NCBI GenBank assembly: GCA_003327435.1
Contig: QOQV01000009.1
Location: forward strand, 1 to 64,000
DNA: 64,000 nucleotides
Reading direction: 5' to 3'
DNA from: Ignavibacteriota bacterium
GTDB lineage: Bacteria; Bacteroidota; Ignavibacteria; UBA10030; BY39
Shown: piece by piece, positions 54,151 to 64,000 of the stretch
Position numbering within the stretch: position 1 is the first letter of the stretch
How the letters are laid out: each line of letters opens with the position of its first letter
The notes under the pieces: model-generated
The model's input: the letters and a program-made list of their open reading frames with translations, nothing else
The model's database searches: none
What the model was told of the DNA's origin: nothing
Position numbers and translations under genes: made by a program

Positions 54151-56961
54151 TTAAATTGATGATTTTACAATTTCGTAAGTTTTTTGTAATGCTTCATCTA
54201 ATTTCGAAGCGTCTTTTGCACCTGCTGTAGCAAGGTGTGGCCGTCCTCCTCCACTACCGCCGGCAAACTTTGCTACTTCAGAAATAATTTTTCCTGCTGA
54301 CAATTTTTTTTCTTTTATTAAATCGTCAGTTACCACGCATACAAAGTATGCTTTGGATTGGATTTCAGCCGCTAAAACACCGATTCCACTCTTTAATTTA
54401 TCTCTAAGTTGATCTCCAATTTGTTTCAATTCGTCAAGGGTTTCTACTTGCAATATCGCGGTTGCAACTTTAATTCCTTTAATGTTTTTAGAATTGTTAA
54501 TCATTTCATCCAGACCTATCGAAGCATCAGTTAATCTTTTCTTACTTAACTTCTTCTTGATTTCATTTGATGCTTCGAGTAGATAATTATAATAACTTTT
54601 TCTATTGTATAATTCTATTTCAAGCTCTTTTACATAATCTAAATTTATTATTTCTGGGAGTTTGGTATTGAGTTCTTTTAAATTTTTAAATTCGATTTCG
54701 TTCAAAGCTTCGGATGGTGATAGTTCAGTTAAATTTAGTTTAATGCCTTCTATAAGGTTCTGTATCTTTTCAGTTATATCTGAAAGATTTTTAAATAATG
54801 AATTTAAATAATTTTCGATTCCACCAAGAGTAACAGCTTCAATTCTCCTGATACCGCTTGCAATGCTTGACTCAGATATAATTCTGAATATACCAATTTC
54901 TTTTGTATTGTTAACATGGGTACCACCACAAAGTTCAGCGCTGAATTCATCTTCAAGTTTAATGACTCTTACCACATCTCCATATTTTTCGCCAAAAAAC
55001 ATTTTTATGTTTGGAATATTTTTAGCTTCTTCAAGTGGTAGAATTATTGATTTAACAGGAATTCCAGCATTTATTTTTTCGTTTACAATTTCTTCAATTT
55101 TTTGTTTTTGAGCGTCAGTTAACTTTTCAAAATGGTTGAAATCAAATCTTAATCGATCAGGTGCAACAAGTGAACCCTGCTGTTGTACATGATTACCTAA
55201 AACCCGTCGAAGTGCTTCATGTAGAAGGTGCGTGGCAGTGTGGTTTTTCATAGTTTTCTGTCTCCACTCAGAATCAACAACTGCTCTAACAATAGTACCA
55301 ACATTCAAATGTTCAGCTTCATCACGGTCAAGTATATGATAAATTTCGTTATTATGTTTCAATACATCTAAGACATTAATTTGTTTTCCGTTGTATTCAA
55401 TATATCCTATGTCATCTACCTGTCCACCCGATTCCACATAAAAAGGAGTTTTATCGAGCTCAATTAAGATTTTATCTTTAAGTTTTCGAACTCTGATGAT
55501 CTTTGATTTTATATCTGTTGTTTCATAACCTACAAAGATACCTGGTTTGTAATCTTGAACTAGTATATCTTTTTCAGTAATATTATCGAGGTTTTCGTCA
55601 ATATTTGAAATTGAGAACTTTTCTTTTGAAGCACTTCTGGCTCTTTCCCTTTGCTCTTCCATTAACTTGCTGAATGTAGCAATGTCTACATGAAGCCCTC
55701 TTTCTTCAGCCATTAGCTGCGTCAGGTCGATAGGAAAACCGTATGTATCGTAAAGTTTAAAAGCATCCTCTCCTGGAAAAGTTTTGGATTTTTCAAGCCG
55801 ATTTATCACTGCTTCAAAAATTTCTATACCGCGATCAAGTGTTTGATTAAAACTTTCTTCTTCAGCTTTGATAACTCGTTCAATATGTTCTTGTTTTTCT
55901 TTGATTTCAGGGAAGACATTTTCCATTACTTCAGCAAGAGTTTGCACGAGCTTATAAATAAAGGGTTCGTGCATATTCAGTTTTCTGCCGTATCTGGCAG
56001 CTCGCCTTAAAATTCTACGGAGTACATAACCTCTGCCTTCATTTGAAGGGAGAGCACCATCTGCGATTGCAAAAGCGAGTGCACGAATATGGTCAGATAT
56101 AACTCTTATTGCAGTGTCGATCTCAATCTGTGGATTGGATTTAATTAGTTCGATCTTGTATGTTGTGCCAGCATAACTTGTGCTGGTTAATTCACAAATT
56201 TTTTTGATTATTGGTTGGAATATATCAGTGTCGTAATTTGAATTTTTGTTTTGTAGTACAGCGCATAATCGTTCAAAACCAGCACCTGTGTCTACATGTT
56301 TTGAAGGAAGTGTGATCAATGAACCATCAGCTTCCCGATTGTATTGAATAAAAACAAGATTCCAGATTTCTATGACATTCGGATTACCTGTGTTTACTAA
56401 ATCACGGCCCGATTTATCTGAAGTTAAATCTATGTGTATTTCTGAACAGGGACCACAGGGACCAACATCACCCATTTCCCAGAAATTTTCTTTTTCTCCA
56501 AATCGCAGAATATGTGAATGCTCGATATCTGTTTCTTTTTTCCAGCATTCTTCTGCTTCATCATCGGTTTTGTAAATTGTTGCATATAATCTATCTTTTG
56601 GAAGTTTCCAAACATCTGTGAGTAATTCCCATGCCCACCTTATCGCTTCTTTTTTATAATAATCACCGAAAGACCAATTTCCTAACATCTCAAAAAATGT
56701 ATGGTGATAAGTATCTTTTCCAACCTCCTCAAGGTCGTTATGCTTTCCACTTACACGTATGCATTTTTGTGAATTTACAGCCCTTTTGTAGTCGCGAGTG
56801 CCTTTCCCCAAGAAAAGATCCTTAAATTGATTCATCCCTGCGTTTGTAAACAGCAAGGTTGGATCATCGTATGGTATAACTGATGAGCTGGGAACAAATT
56901 TGTGTCCGCGTTCTAAAAAAAAATTAATGAACTCGTTTCTGATCTCTATTGATGATTTCAA
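54151..56961 (-). CDS. alaS: Alanyl-tRNA synthetase
   Basis: A 936-residue class II synthetase that charges tRNA-Ala. The N-terminal catalytic core reads [39 protein letters not shown] and [18 protein letters not shown]. The editing domain zinc ligands are [12 protein letters not shown] and the later CGGTHV. The C-Ala/DHHA1 domain ends the protein with [17 protein letters not shown]. Length is slightly above the usual 875 or so, with a coiled linker near 725-830. It follows clpS by 11 bases on the minus strand. Confidence 0.97.
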   Translation of the reverse strand: MKSSIEIRNEFINFFLERGHKFVPSSSVIPYDDPTLLFTNAGMNQFKDLFLGKGTRDYKRAVNSQKCIRVSGKHNDLEEVGKDTYHHTFFEMLGNWSFGDYYKKEAIRWAWELLTDVWKLPKDRLYATIYKTDDEAEECWKKETDIEHSHILRFGEKENFWEMGDVGPCGPCSEIHIDLTSDKSGRDLVNTGNPNVIEIWNLVFIQYNREADGSLITLPSKHVDTGAGFERLCAVLQNKNSNYDTDIFQPIIKKICELTSTSYAGTTYKIELIKSNPQIEIDTAIRVISDHIRALAFAIADGALPSNEGRGYVLRRILRRAARYGRKLNMHEPFIYKLVQTLAEVMENVFPEIKEKQEHIERVIKAEEESFNQTLDRGIEIFEAVINRLEKSKTFPGEDAFKLYDTYGFPIDLTQLMAEERGLHVDIATFSKLMEEQRERARSASKEKFSISNIDENLDNITEKDILVQDYKPGIFVGYETTDIKSKIIRVRKLKDKILIELDKTPFYVESGGQVDDIGYIEYNGKQINVLDVLKHNNEIYHILDRDEAEHLNVGTIVRAVVDSEWRQKTMKNHTATHLLHEALRRVLGNHVQQQGSLVAPDRLRFDFNHFEKLTDAQKQKIEEIVNEKINAGIPVKSIILPLEEAKNIPNIKMFFGEKYGDVVRVIKLEDEFSAELCGGTHVNNTKEIGIFRIISESSIASGIRRIEAVTLGGIENYLNSLFKNLSDITEKIQNLIEGIKLNLTELSPSEALNEIEFKNLKELNTKLPEIINLDYVKELEIELYNRKSYYNYLLEASNEIKKKLSKKRLTDASIGLDEMINNSKNIKGIKVATAILQVETLDELKQIGDQLRDKLKSGIGVLAAEIQSKAYFVCVVTDDLIKEKKLSAGKIISEVAKFAGGSGGGRPHLATAGAKDASKLDEALQKTYEIVKSSI

Positions 56962-56972
56962 TTTTCTTCTTT

Positions 56973-57245
56973 CTAATATTCTATTTGTGTGCTTAATTCA
57001 ATTTCTTCTAAAATACTACTAACTTCGATGCACCTGGCAAGTTCACCAGAATAAACAATTGCTTTCCCGTAATTGTGCACCTGATATGTTAATGCTTTTG
57101 CTTTTTCGTAGTCGCAACGAATTGCTTTTATAAGTTGATATATTACTTCTTCAAATGTATGTACATCGTCATTAAATAAAATCACCTTTGCAGGTGTTTG
57201 AACATCAGTAATTTCTTCTATTTCTTCAAGCGGTTTTTCTTGCAT
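56973..57245 (-). CDS. clpS: ATP-dependent Clp protease adaptor ClpS
   Basis: A 90-residue adaptor that presents N-degron substrates to ClpAP. The central motif VILFNDDVHTFEEVIYQLIKA (split: VILFNDDVHTF about 19-29, then EEVIYQLIKAI), with YEKAKALTYQVHNYGKAIVY downstream, is diagnostic. The FNDDxHT motif provides the substrate pocket. No clpA is in the window. It lies between the hybrid kinase and alaS on the minus strand. Confidence 0.93.
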   Translation of the reverse strand: MQEKPLEEIEEITDVQTPAKVILFNDDVHTFEEVIYQLIKAIRCDYEKAKALTYQVHNYGKAIVYSGELARCIEVSSILEEIELSTQIEY

Positions 57246-57303
57246 AATTGTTTCAAATTTTTTAGAAATTACTGAAAAATTGTGAAAAAATCAAAAGTAT
57301 AAT

Positions 57304-57335
57304 TTTTGGGATTTAGATTTTTTTAAAATCCAAAA
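57304..57335 (-). terminator. Weak hairpin at the end of the hybrid kinase gene
   Basis: On the minus strand TTTTGGATTTT (57335-57325) pairs with AAATCCCAAAA (57314-57304) with one G bulge, and is followed by a short AT-rich tail. The stop codon of the kinase lies within it. Terminator function is tentative. Confidence 0.35.
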
Positions 57336-60300
57336 TTGATCTAATGGTCTTTAAAATCTGTATTTGATGATATGGTTTTTGTACAAATTCTTTTATGCCT
57401 AACTTTAATATTTCGGATTTAGTTTGAGGGTCTACAAAACCACTCGCAATTATCATTTTAACATCTGGATTTATTGTTTTTAGTTTTTTGAATAATTCTA
57501 AACCATCATACTTCGGTAAACCATAGTCGGATAAAACAAGATGAATTTTATCAAAATAGTTTTGATAAATTTTAAGGGCTTCCTCACTATTACTTGCCGT
57601 TATTATATTGTATCCCTTTTCATTTAAATAGGATGAAACTAATGAGAGTAGAAGTTCTTCATCTTCCACTACAAGGATTGTTTCATTACCACCTTTAATT
57701 TCTTCTATCTGTATCTCTTCTGATTTTTGTTTTTCAAATTTTACAAGTGCAGGCAAATATATTGAAAAAGTTGTACCCACATTTGGTTCACTTTCTACGC
57801 TAATTATGCCATCGTGACTGTCGATGATACCACGCACTACGGCGAGCCCCATTCCGGTTCCTTTTCCTCTTTCTTTAGTTGTAAAAAATGGTTCAAATAT
57901 GTGTTCTAAGTTTTCTTTTGGGATTCCGATGCCAGTATCTGATATTTTAATTGTAACATAGGGTTGCGCTATTGCCTGTGGAAAAACTTTTTGTAAATCT
58001 ATTCCATTTACATTTTCAGTTGCGATTGTAAGTGTTCCACCTTTTGGCATAGCATCTCTAGCATTAACACAAATGTTTATAATTACTTGATGAAGTTGGG
58101 TGATGTCAACAGGTGCCATCCTCAAGTTTTTATCTAATTTTAAATTGATACTTATTGTTTTCGGAAAAGTTTCCGATAACATTTTGGTTATTTCCTTTAA
58201 AATAATATTTAGATCAATTGGTTCCTTTTTTACATCCGATTTTCTTGCAAATGTTAAAATTTGTTTAACCAAGTCTGCTGCTCTCATTCCAGCTTTTATT
58301 ATAGCGTCGGTGTTTTTCTTTACCATTTCATTTTGTGGTAACATCGATTCAAGTAAACTGGCATGCCCGATCATAATACCGAGGATGTTATTAAAATCGT
58401 GAGCAATTCCGGCAGCGAGTGTACCTAAACTTTCAAGCTTTTGTGTTTGCCGTATATTTTGTTCAAGTATTTTTCTATCAGTTATATCTCTTGCAATTCC
58501 TAATACACCGATAATTTTTTTATCTTTTATTTGTGGGGCAATCTGGAATTCACTTATTAAATAATTTCCGTCTTGTTTTTTAATTCTCAGTTCGCATAAG
58601 GTTGTTGGCGTTCCCTGAAGGGCATCATTAAATAATTGAATAGCAGTTGAAATATCTTCAGGATGAACCAAGTCAGTTAATGATTTTCCCAACCATTGGT
58701 CTATTCTCCAATTGGTGAGTTTTGTAAAAGCTGGATTTATAGATGTTAATATCCCTTTGTTTGAAATCGTAAAAATTGCATCCTGTACATTTTCAAGAAT
58801 GTTTCTCAGATGCTCTTCAGAGGTTTTAATTGTTTCCTGTGCAGACACCTGATCAGTAATATCTACATACATACCATAAGCACCTACGATCTTATTATTT
58901 AATGAAATTGGGGATGCAGAAAGTAGAAAATGCCTGAAAGTTCCACTTTTTGTTCTACGAATTACCTGCTTATTGTATAATACTCCAGTTCTTATATAAT
59001 TGTTAATTTCGTTTGATTCATTTAATAAATTATATGGGACTATTAACTCTGATAAAACTTTTCCACGGAGTTCTTCGATTTTATATTCAAAATTTTTTAT
59101 AAATGCAGGATTTGCATCAATTACAATATCATTTAAATCAATGATTACTATCGATGTTGGAGAGGAGTCAAAAAGTTGCTTGAAATATGCACGCTCGTTT
59201 GTAATTTGTTCTTCAAGCTTTTTCCTTTCAGTAATATTTCTGATAACATTGCGATATCCTAAAACTTTACCATATGAATCTCTCATTATTCTTGTTCTTT
59301 GATCAACCCATAACAAACCACCATCTTTTTTCATTACGCGAAATTCTATCTGTACATCTCGAGCGCCAATTTCTGTTTGTTTTAGATAATGGTCAACTAC
59401 TGTTCTTCTGTCTTCTGGTGCAATTAACCTTACATATGATCTACCAATTACTTCTTCTGGTGTATAACCTGTCTCAGTGTATAGGTTTGGGCTACAATAT
59501 TGCATTTTGCCGTTTGCATCGGAAATGTAAAAAACATCAGAAATATTTTCCACAAGATTTCTAAATAATTCTTCACTCTCTATAAGTTTTTGTTCAAATA
59601 ATTTTTTTTCAGTAATATCACGCGCAATCAGTTGGAAACCTATCACATTGTTATTCTCTATTAGAAGTGAGGATGTCTGTTCGAACCATAATATTTTTCC
59701 ATCTTTTGTATAAAATGGAAATTCAATTTGTGTATTGGGAATCTTATCAATGTATTGTTTAAAATAATGTCGCTTTACTCTATCTCGATATTCTGGAAGA
59801 GTTAAATCAATGTATTTATACTTTCTTAGTTCTTCCAGAGTATATCCTGATTTTTTTAGTCCAGCAGGATTTACATATTGAAAGTAACCGTTAATGTCAG
59901 TTGTGTAAATAATTTCTGAAGCATTTTCGACAACATCCCGATATTTTTTTTCGCTCTCTCTAATAGTATTTTCCATTATTTCTTTATGTTTTTCTTCCTC
60001 AATTAGATAGAGAGCGAGGCCAATATCGTCAACTACCTCCTTTATTAGAGAAATTTCCTGCTGGTTGGTTATTTTTTGTTTTAAATTAATAATTAAGAAC
60101 CCATAAACATTTTCATTATGCTGAATCTTTGCCGTAATATTGTAATAATTATCGTCTTTGAAATTGAAGTTCTTGAAAATATTCTGGATGTCGAATAAAT
60201 CTTTATTCACTGTATTGAGGATATGTCCGATTAAATTATGTTCTTGAATTTTTTCTAAGAAATCATAAAATTCTTTTTCTAAACCATCAACTGCTGTGTT

Positions 60301-61251
60301 TATGATGTTTTTCTTTTCATCAAGTAGGACAATCCATACTGATGCAAAATTTTTAAATTCCCTTAGAAGTTTGCAGGTTTTCTTTATTAACTGTTCAGGA
60401 TTTTTTTCTGATACAATTAGTTGATTTATATTTCTGATTACAAGAAGTAGAGAATTAATTTGTTTTATGTTTTCCTCGGCGAGCTTTTGTGCTGTTATAT
60501 CCTGTGAAGCTCCATAAATACGAATTACATTTTTATGTTCTTCATCCCACACAGGAATAGCGTAATCTCTCAACCATCGAATTTCACCTGATTTTGTTAC
60601 CCACCTCATTTCGCATATGTCCCTTTGCCCATTTGCTACCTTCATTGCATGTGCAAGTGCAATCTCTAGATCTTCCGGATATACCATTGTGATCCAACCG
60701 CCAGCTGCATCAATTTCTGGGATTGTTACACCAAATACTTTGTTAAATGCACTGGTTACCCACTCACCTTTTAGGGTTTTATCGGGTAATACTTTAAATG
60801 AATAAGCGTAGTCAGATACTAATTCAGTGAGGAATCTATATCGTTCTTCACTTTTTTTTAAATCTTCTTCAGTTTGAATTTTTTTTGTTACATCGTTGGC
60901 TAATACAAGTACGGCATTATGACCTTTATATGATATTGTATGAGAAGTTATGTCTGCAAATATTATTTCACCGTTTTTTAATTTATGCCTCCAAATTCCT
61001 GACTCTTGAAACTCAGGTCTTGATTTTTGAATATCATCCAGTAATAATTTTATATCTTCCACTGGACGAATATCCTTGAGCGTCATAGTGGAAAATTCTT
61101 CTCTTGTATAGCCATATTTAGTTACAGCAGCGTTATTTACTTCAAGAAATTTTAATGTATCAAGATCATAAATCCACATTGGAATTGGATAATTCATAAA
61201 AAATAATTCAAAATAATTACGCTCCTGTTTTTCTTTTCTATTCTCTTCCAT
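57313..61251 (-). CDS. Soluble hybrid histidine kinase with six PAS domains, a GAF-like domain and a receiver
   Basis: A 1312-residue protein with no membrane helix, so a cytoplasmic sensor. In order: PAS near 12-125, PAS 135-255, a GAF-like region 265-420, PAS 435-550, PAS 560-675, PAS 685-805, PAS 812-925, HisKA with His951 (LAAGIAHDFNNILG), HATPase about 1050-1168 (N-box INICVNARDAMPKGG, G boxes DTGIGI and GKGTGMGLAVV), and a receiver at 1190-1310 with Asp1242 (LSDYGLP) and Lys1292. The AHDFNNILG H-box is typical of kinases with an attached receiver. The output target is unknown: no response regulator with a DNA-binding domain is next to it. It is divergent from the PfkB gene across 121 bases. 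Confidence 0.92.
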   Translation of the reverse strand: MEENRKEKQERNYFELFFMNYPIPMWIYDLDTLKFLEVNNAAVTKYGYTREEFSTMTLKDIRPVEDIKLLLDDIQKSRPEFQESGIWRHKLKNGEIIFADITSHTISYKGHNAVLVLANDVTKKIQTEEDLKKSEERYRFLTELVSDYAYSFKVLPDKTLKGEWVTSAFNKVFGVTIPEIDAAGGWITMVYPEDLEIALAHAMKVANGQRDICEMRWVTKSGEIRWLRDYAIPVWDEEHKNVIRIYGASQDITAQKLAEENIKQINSLLLVIRNINQLIVSEKNPEQLIKKTCKLLREFKNFASVWIVLLDEKKNIINTAVDGLEKEFYDFLEKIQEHNLIGHILNTVNKDLFDIQNIFKNFNFKDDNYYNITAKIQHNENVYGFLIINLKQKITNQQEISLIKEVVDDIGLALYLIEEEKHKEIMENTIRESEKKYRDVVENASEIIYTTDINGYFQYVNPAGLKKSGYTLEELRKYKYIDLTLPEYRDRVKRHYFKQYIDKIPNTQIEFPFYTKDGKILWFEQTSSLLIENNNVIGFQLIARDITEKKLFEQKLIESEELFRNLVENISDVFYISDANGKMQYCSPNLYTETGYTPEEVIGRSYVRLIAPEDRRTVVDHYLKQTEIGARDVQIEFRVMKKDGGLLWVDQRTRIMRDSYGKVLGYRNVIRNITERKKLEEQITNERAYFKQLFDSSPTSIVIIDLNDIVIDANPAFIKNFEYKIEELRGKVLSELIVPYNLLNESNEINNYIRTGVLYNKQVIRRTKSGTFRHFLLSASPISLNNKIVGAYGMYVDITDQVSAQETIKTSEEHLRNILENVQDAIFTISNKGILTSINPAFTKLTNWRIDQWLGKSLTDLVHPEDISTAIQLFNDALQGTPTTLCELRIKKQDGNYLISEFQIAPQIKDKKIIGVLGIARDITDRKILEQNIRQTQKLESLGTLAAGIAHDFNNILGIMIGHASLLESMLPQNEMVKKNTDAIIKAGMRAADLVKQILTFARKSDVKKEPIDLNIILKEITKMLSETFPKTISINLKLDKNLRMAPVDITQLHQVIINICVNARDAMPKGGTLTIATENVNGIDLQKVFPQAIAQPYVTIKISDTGIGIPKENLEHIFEPFFTTKERGKGTGMGLAVVRGIIDSHDGIISVESEPNVGTTFSIYLPALVKFEKQKSEEIQIEEIKGGNETILVVEDEELLLSLVSSYLNEKGYNIITASNSEEALKIYQNYFDKIHLVLSDYGLPKYDGLELFKKLKTINPDVKMIIASGFVDPQTKSEILKLGIKEFVQKPYHQIQILKTIRSILDFKKI

Positions 61252-61372
61252 AAATTATATTTATAATTTTTGCTTGAATATTTCTATATAAATTAATATA
61301 AGAAATGTTAAAAATAAACACAATGTTTGTATTTTTTTAAAAAAATATGCAATTTTAAACAAAAACTCTTAA

Positions 61373-62305
61373 ATGCATATTACGGTAATAGGACATATTT
61401 GCAATGATGTTATACACAACCCCGATGGCGAAGAAGTTAAAGGATATGGTGGTATATATTATTCTTTGGTCTCACTCGCAAATCTGTTAGATGAGAATGT
61501 TATAATTTATCCAGTTTTTGGAATTGGCTCGAAGGATTATAATAATTTGATTGAAGATTTATCAAAGTATAAGAACATTGATACTTCTGGAATTTACAAA
61601 ACTGAAGGGCAAACAAATACTGTTCATCTGTATTATCAAAATGATTCTCATAGAATTGAATGCTCACTCGATATAGCAAAACAAATTCCTTTTAAAAAGA
61701 TAAAACCTTACTTAGATGTTAATATGCTATTGATAAATATGATATCAGGATTTGATATAACTCTGGAAACTCTTGACGAGATTAGAATTGCTGTTAGAGA
61801 TGAAGGAACTCCTATTTATTTAGATTTACATAGCTTAACGCTTGGAATTTCAGAAGATGGTAAGAGGTTCAGAAGACCAGTATCAGATTGGAGAAGGTGG
61901 TTGTTTATGTTACATGCAGTTCAAATGAATGAAGAAAAAGCAGCTGGACTTAGTATAGAGAGCAAGGATGAGGAATATTTAATTAAGCAAATTACTTCAC
62001 TGGACACCAATAATGTAATCATCACACGAGGCGCAAATGGTTGTACACTTTACAAGGATGTCCATAAAAAAATTCATAAATATGAATATAAAATAGAAAA
62101 TAATATCAAAACAGTTGATACAACTGGTTGTGGTGATGTCTTTGCAGCAGCTTATTGTGCTAAATATCTTTATGTAAAAGATGTTGAGCAATCGGTTGAA
62201 TATGCAAATAGAGTCGCTTCATTTAAAGCGACATTAAGTTCATCAGGTGAATTAAAAAAATTATCTGAATATAGAATAAAAAACAACAAAAAGTCGGAGA
62301 AATAA
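61373..62305 (+). CDS. PfkB-family carbohydrate kinase
   Basis: A 310-residue ribokinase-fold protein. The glycine pair GYGGIYYSLVSLANLL lies in the sugar-binding region (about 24-39). The anion-hole/catalytic segment is TVDTTGCGDVFAAAYC (about 245-260), with Asp254 as the probable base; the usual GAGD motif is GCGD here. The substrate is unknown. The dapB gene begins 2 bases after its stop, so it is the first gene of a lysine/DAP run, an odd place for a sugar kinase unless it has another substrate. Confidence 0.85.
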   Translation: MHITVIGHICNDVIHNPDGEEVKGYGGIYYSLVSLANLLDENVIIYPVFGIGSKDYNNLIEDLSKYKNIDTSGIYKTEGQTNTVHLYYQNDSHRIECSLDIAKQIPFKKIKPYLDVNMLLINMISGFDITLETLDEIRIAVRDEGTPIYLDLHSLTLGISEDGKRFRRPVSDWRRWLFMLHAVQMNEEKAAGLSIESKDEEYLIKQITSLDTNNVIITRGANGCTLYKDVHKKIHKYEYKIENNIKTVDTTGCGDVFAAAYCAKYLYVKDVEQSVEYANRVASFKATLSSSGELKKLSEYRIKNNKKSEK

Positions 62306-62307
62306 TT

Positions 62308-63045
62308 ATGAGAATTGCTATAATCGGTTATGGTAAAATGGGCAAAGAGATTGAACAGGTAGCCAGTGAAAAAGGAATTGAAATAGGAATGATTATTAAA
62401 GAAGAAGAAAATTTCGAAGGCGCTGCAATTACAAAAAAGAATTTGAAAAATATTGATGTGTGCTTGGAGTTTACAAATCCAAATTCAGTTTTGAGTAATA
62501 TTGAAGCTGCGATAAAAGCAGGGAAAAATATTGTAGTTGGTACAACAGGATGGTATGACAAGCTTGAAGAAGTTAAAAAAATGGTAAAGAAAAGTGATAT
62601 TGGTTTGCTTTATTCACCAAACTTTTCTCTGGGTATAAATATATTTTATCGGATTCTAAATACTGCATCAAATATTTTCAATAACTTTGATGAATATGAT
62701 ATTTTAGTATCAGAAATTCACCATCGCAATAAAATGGATAGCCCAAGTGGTACTGCATTGGCAATTGCTCAAATTATAATGCAGAATATCAAGAGAAAAA
62801 AAGAAATACTTCATGAAACTGCTCATGGTGCCATAAAGCCGAATCAATTGCATGTAATATCTGCACGGGCAGGTACATTTGTAGGAAAACATTCCGTCAT
62901 TTTTGATTCTGAAGCAGATTTTATTGAAATCGTTCACACTGCAAAGAATCGAAGAGGATTTGCACTCGGAGCACTTCTCGCAGCTGAATGGCTCAACGGG
63001 AAAAAAGGAATTTTTACAATGAAAGATGTGATGTCATCAATTTAA
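62308..63045 (+). CDS. dapB: 4-hydroxy-tetrahydrodipicolinate reductase
   Basis: DapB reduces the DapA product to tetrahydrodipicolinate with NAD(P)H. The 245-residue protein has IIGYGKMGKEIEQVA (4-18), GTTGWYDKL, SPNFSLGINIFYRI and the catalytic EIHHRNKMDSPSGTALAIA (about 137-155), in which the Lys and His are the expected active-site residues. It sits 2 bases after the PfkB gene and 12 bases before dapA. Confidence 0.95.
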   Translation: MRIAIIGYGKMGKEIEQVASEKGIEIGMIIKEEENFEGAAITKKNLKNIDVCLEFTNPNSVLSNIEAAIKAGKNIVVGTTGWYDKLEEVKKMVKKSDIGLLYSPNFSLGINIFYRILNTASNIFNNFDEYDILVSEIHHRNKMDSPSGTALAIAQIIMQNIKRKKEILHETAHGAIKPNQLHVISARAGTFVGKHSVIFDSEADFIEIVHTAKNRRGFALGALLAAEWLNGKKGIFTMKDVMSSI

Positions 63046-63057
63046 AAGGATAATGAA

Positions 63058-63945
63058 ATGAAAAGGAAATTATTATTTCGGGGTACTGGCACTGCACTCG
63101 TAACACCTTTTAAACCAAGTGGTGAAATTGATAATGTATCTCTGAAACGCTTGCTTGATTTTCAAATTCAAAAAGGTGTAGAGGCAATTATTCCCGCTGG
63201 TACAACTGGTGAAAGTGCTTCTCTTTCTGAAGCAGAACAAATATCTCTAATTAATCTTGTTGTTCAGCATGCAAAAGGTAAAGTTAAAATTATTGCTGGT
63301 GCTGGAGCGAATGATACAAGTAAGGCTATTAAACTTGCAAAGCTTGCATATGCAACCGGTGCAGATGCAATTCTATCGGTGGCTCCTTACTACAATAAAC
63401 CAACACAGGAAGGCATATTCCGTCATTATCAAATGATTGCCGAGGAAGTTCCGGTTATCGTTTATAATGTTCCGGGTAGAACATCCTGTAATATTGAGGC
63501 AGAAACTACATTACGAATTGCTGAAGAAATTCCAAATGTAATTGGAATTAAAGAAGCTTCCGGTAACATTTCTCAGATAATGGAAATTTTAAGAAACCGA
63601 CCTGAAGGATTTGGTGTCTGGTCAGGTGATGATGCTATTACACTACCTTTAATTGCACTTGGTGCTGATGGAGTCATATCTGTTGTTTCAAATGAAATAC
63701 CTGGTTTGTTTTCTAAAATGGTCAGATTAGCTTTGAGTGGAAAGATTGAAGAAGCTAAAAAGATTCATTATAAAATTCTTCCATTGATGAATTTTAATTT
63801 TATAGAATCAAATCCAATACCAGTTAAAGCAGTCCTTGCCGAAATGAAAATGATTGAAGAAGTATATCGCTTGCCATTAGTACCGTTGAGTGACAAACAT
63901 CGCGATAAAATGAAAAAAATATTGAGAGAATTGAAAGTAGTTTAG
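63058..63945 (+). CDS. dapA: 4-hydroxy-tetrahydrodipicolinate synthase
   Basis: DapA condenses pyruvate with aspartate semialdehyde, the first committed step to DAP and lysine. The 295-residue TIM barrel has GTGTALVTPF, PAGTTGESASLSEAE, VIVYNVPGRTS with Tyr136 of the proton relay, and the Schiff-base Lys165 in VIGIKEASGN. Length is usual. DAP is also the cross-linking residue of the Gram-negative wall, so this operon feeds both protein and peptidoglycan synthesis. The next gene starts 1 base after its stop. Confidence 0.97.
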   Translation: MKRKLLFRGTGTALVTPFKPSGEIDNVSLKRLLDFQIQKGVEAIIPAGTTGESASLSEAEQISLINLVVQHAKGKVKIIAGAGANDTSKAIKLAKLAYATGADAILSVAPYYNKPTQEGIFRHYQMIAEEVPVIVYNVPGRTSCNIEAETTLRIAEEIPNVIGIKEASGNISQIMEILRNRPEGFGVWSGDDAITLPLIALGADGVISVVSNEIPGLFSKMVRLALSGKIEEAKKIHYKILPLMNFNFIESNPIPVKAVLAEMKMIEEVYRLPLVPLSDKHRDKMKKILRELKVV

Positions 63946-63946
63946 T

Positions 63947-64000
63947 ATGGAACTAATTGAGAAAATAGAATCCTTATTTTCACAACCTGTTGATCAAATC
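63947..64000 (+). CDS. Start of a further gene, probably in the dap run (3' end outside window)
   Basis: ATG 63947 follows the dapA stop by one base and opens MELIEKIESLFSQPVDQI, 18 codons to the window edge. The close spacing makes it part of the same operon. A lysine-pathway gene such as dapD would fit the position, but 18 residues do not allow an assignment. Confidence 0.5.
   Translation, partial: MELIEKIESLFSQPVDQI

Overview
The window is AT-rich bacterial chromosome, most likely from the Bacteroidota/Chlorobiota group and probably from an Ignavibacteria-type organism. The evidence: a secreted protein at 18876-21947 ends in a type IX secretion (T9SS) type A sorting domain with the YPNPFN motif common in Ignavibacteria. 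Bacteroidota-style promoters (TTG - about 20 nt - TAnnTTTG) can be read upstream of the cold-shock gene and, less perfectly, uvrA. The cell is Gram-negative: it has LPS genes (waaA, heptosyltransferase-like, gmhA), many outer-membrane barrels and lysine/DAP genes. No phage, insertion sequence or CRISPR array is visible. The accessory-looking parts are the left end (1-1240) and a repeat array (7628-8442).

Layout. 1-1240: a partial four-helix-bundle (23S intervening-sequence-type) gene, a second truncated copy of it, short degenerate repeats between the two copies, a probably frameshifted small membrane ORF, and two minus-strand tRNA genes (Ser-CGA, Leu-CAG). 1294-7532: an MFS exporter, a DUF5916-type outer-membrane protein, a secreted protein of unknown function and a DUF418 membrane protein. 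7533-8666: no gene; a mosaic of REP-like hairpin repeats. 8667-15295: a double-length ThyX-like protein, then a tightly overlapped run (Ogg2-type glycosylase, saccharopine-dehydrogenase-like enzyme, an overlooked 50-residue gene, cell-wall amidase, BtuF-like lipoprotein, ferritin) ending at a good terminator. 15369-21947: two LPS glycosyltransferases, LarC and a T9SS-exported M6-like peptidase. 21961-28383: AnmK, a BaiN-type flavoprotein, a cold-shock protein with a long leader, a PabA/TrpG glutaminase and UvrA. 28479-37402 (minus): an unknown secreted protein, a FecR-domain protein, an outer-membrane barrel protein, a CHASE2 adenylate/guanylate cyclase, and PriA translationally coupled to the cyclase.

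37540-53528 (plus) is one nearly gapless run. It starts with metabolic genes (type II IPP isomerase, polyprenyl synthase, HPr, PTS enzyme I, PGI/PMI). It continues into six envelope genes: a metallopeptidase-propeller-Omp85-like hybrid, a BamB-like lipoprotein, a PEGA protein, two related charged-helix/TPR proteins, and an SppA protease fused to an outer-membrane barrel. 53535-61251 (minus) holds gmhA, alaS, clpS and a soluble hybrid histidine kinase with six PAS domains. 61373-64000 (plus) holds a PfkB kinase, dapB, dapA and the start of another gene.

Two groups look like candidate undescribed systems: the secreted-protein/FecR/barrel/CHASE2-cyclase operon (31052-37402) and the Omp85-hybrid to SppA-fusion envelope cluster (42656-53528). 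In both, the domains are recognisable but the joint function is inference. All functional assignments rest on reading motifs by eye; no database search was run.
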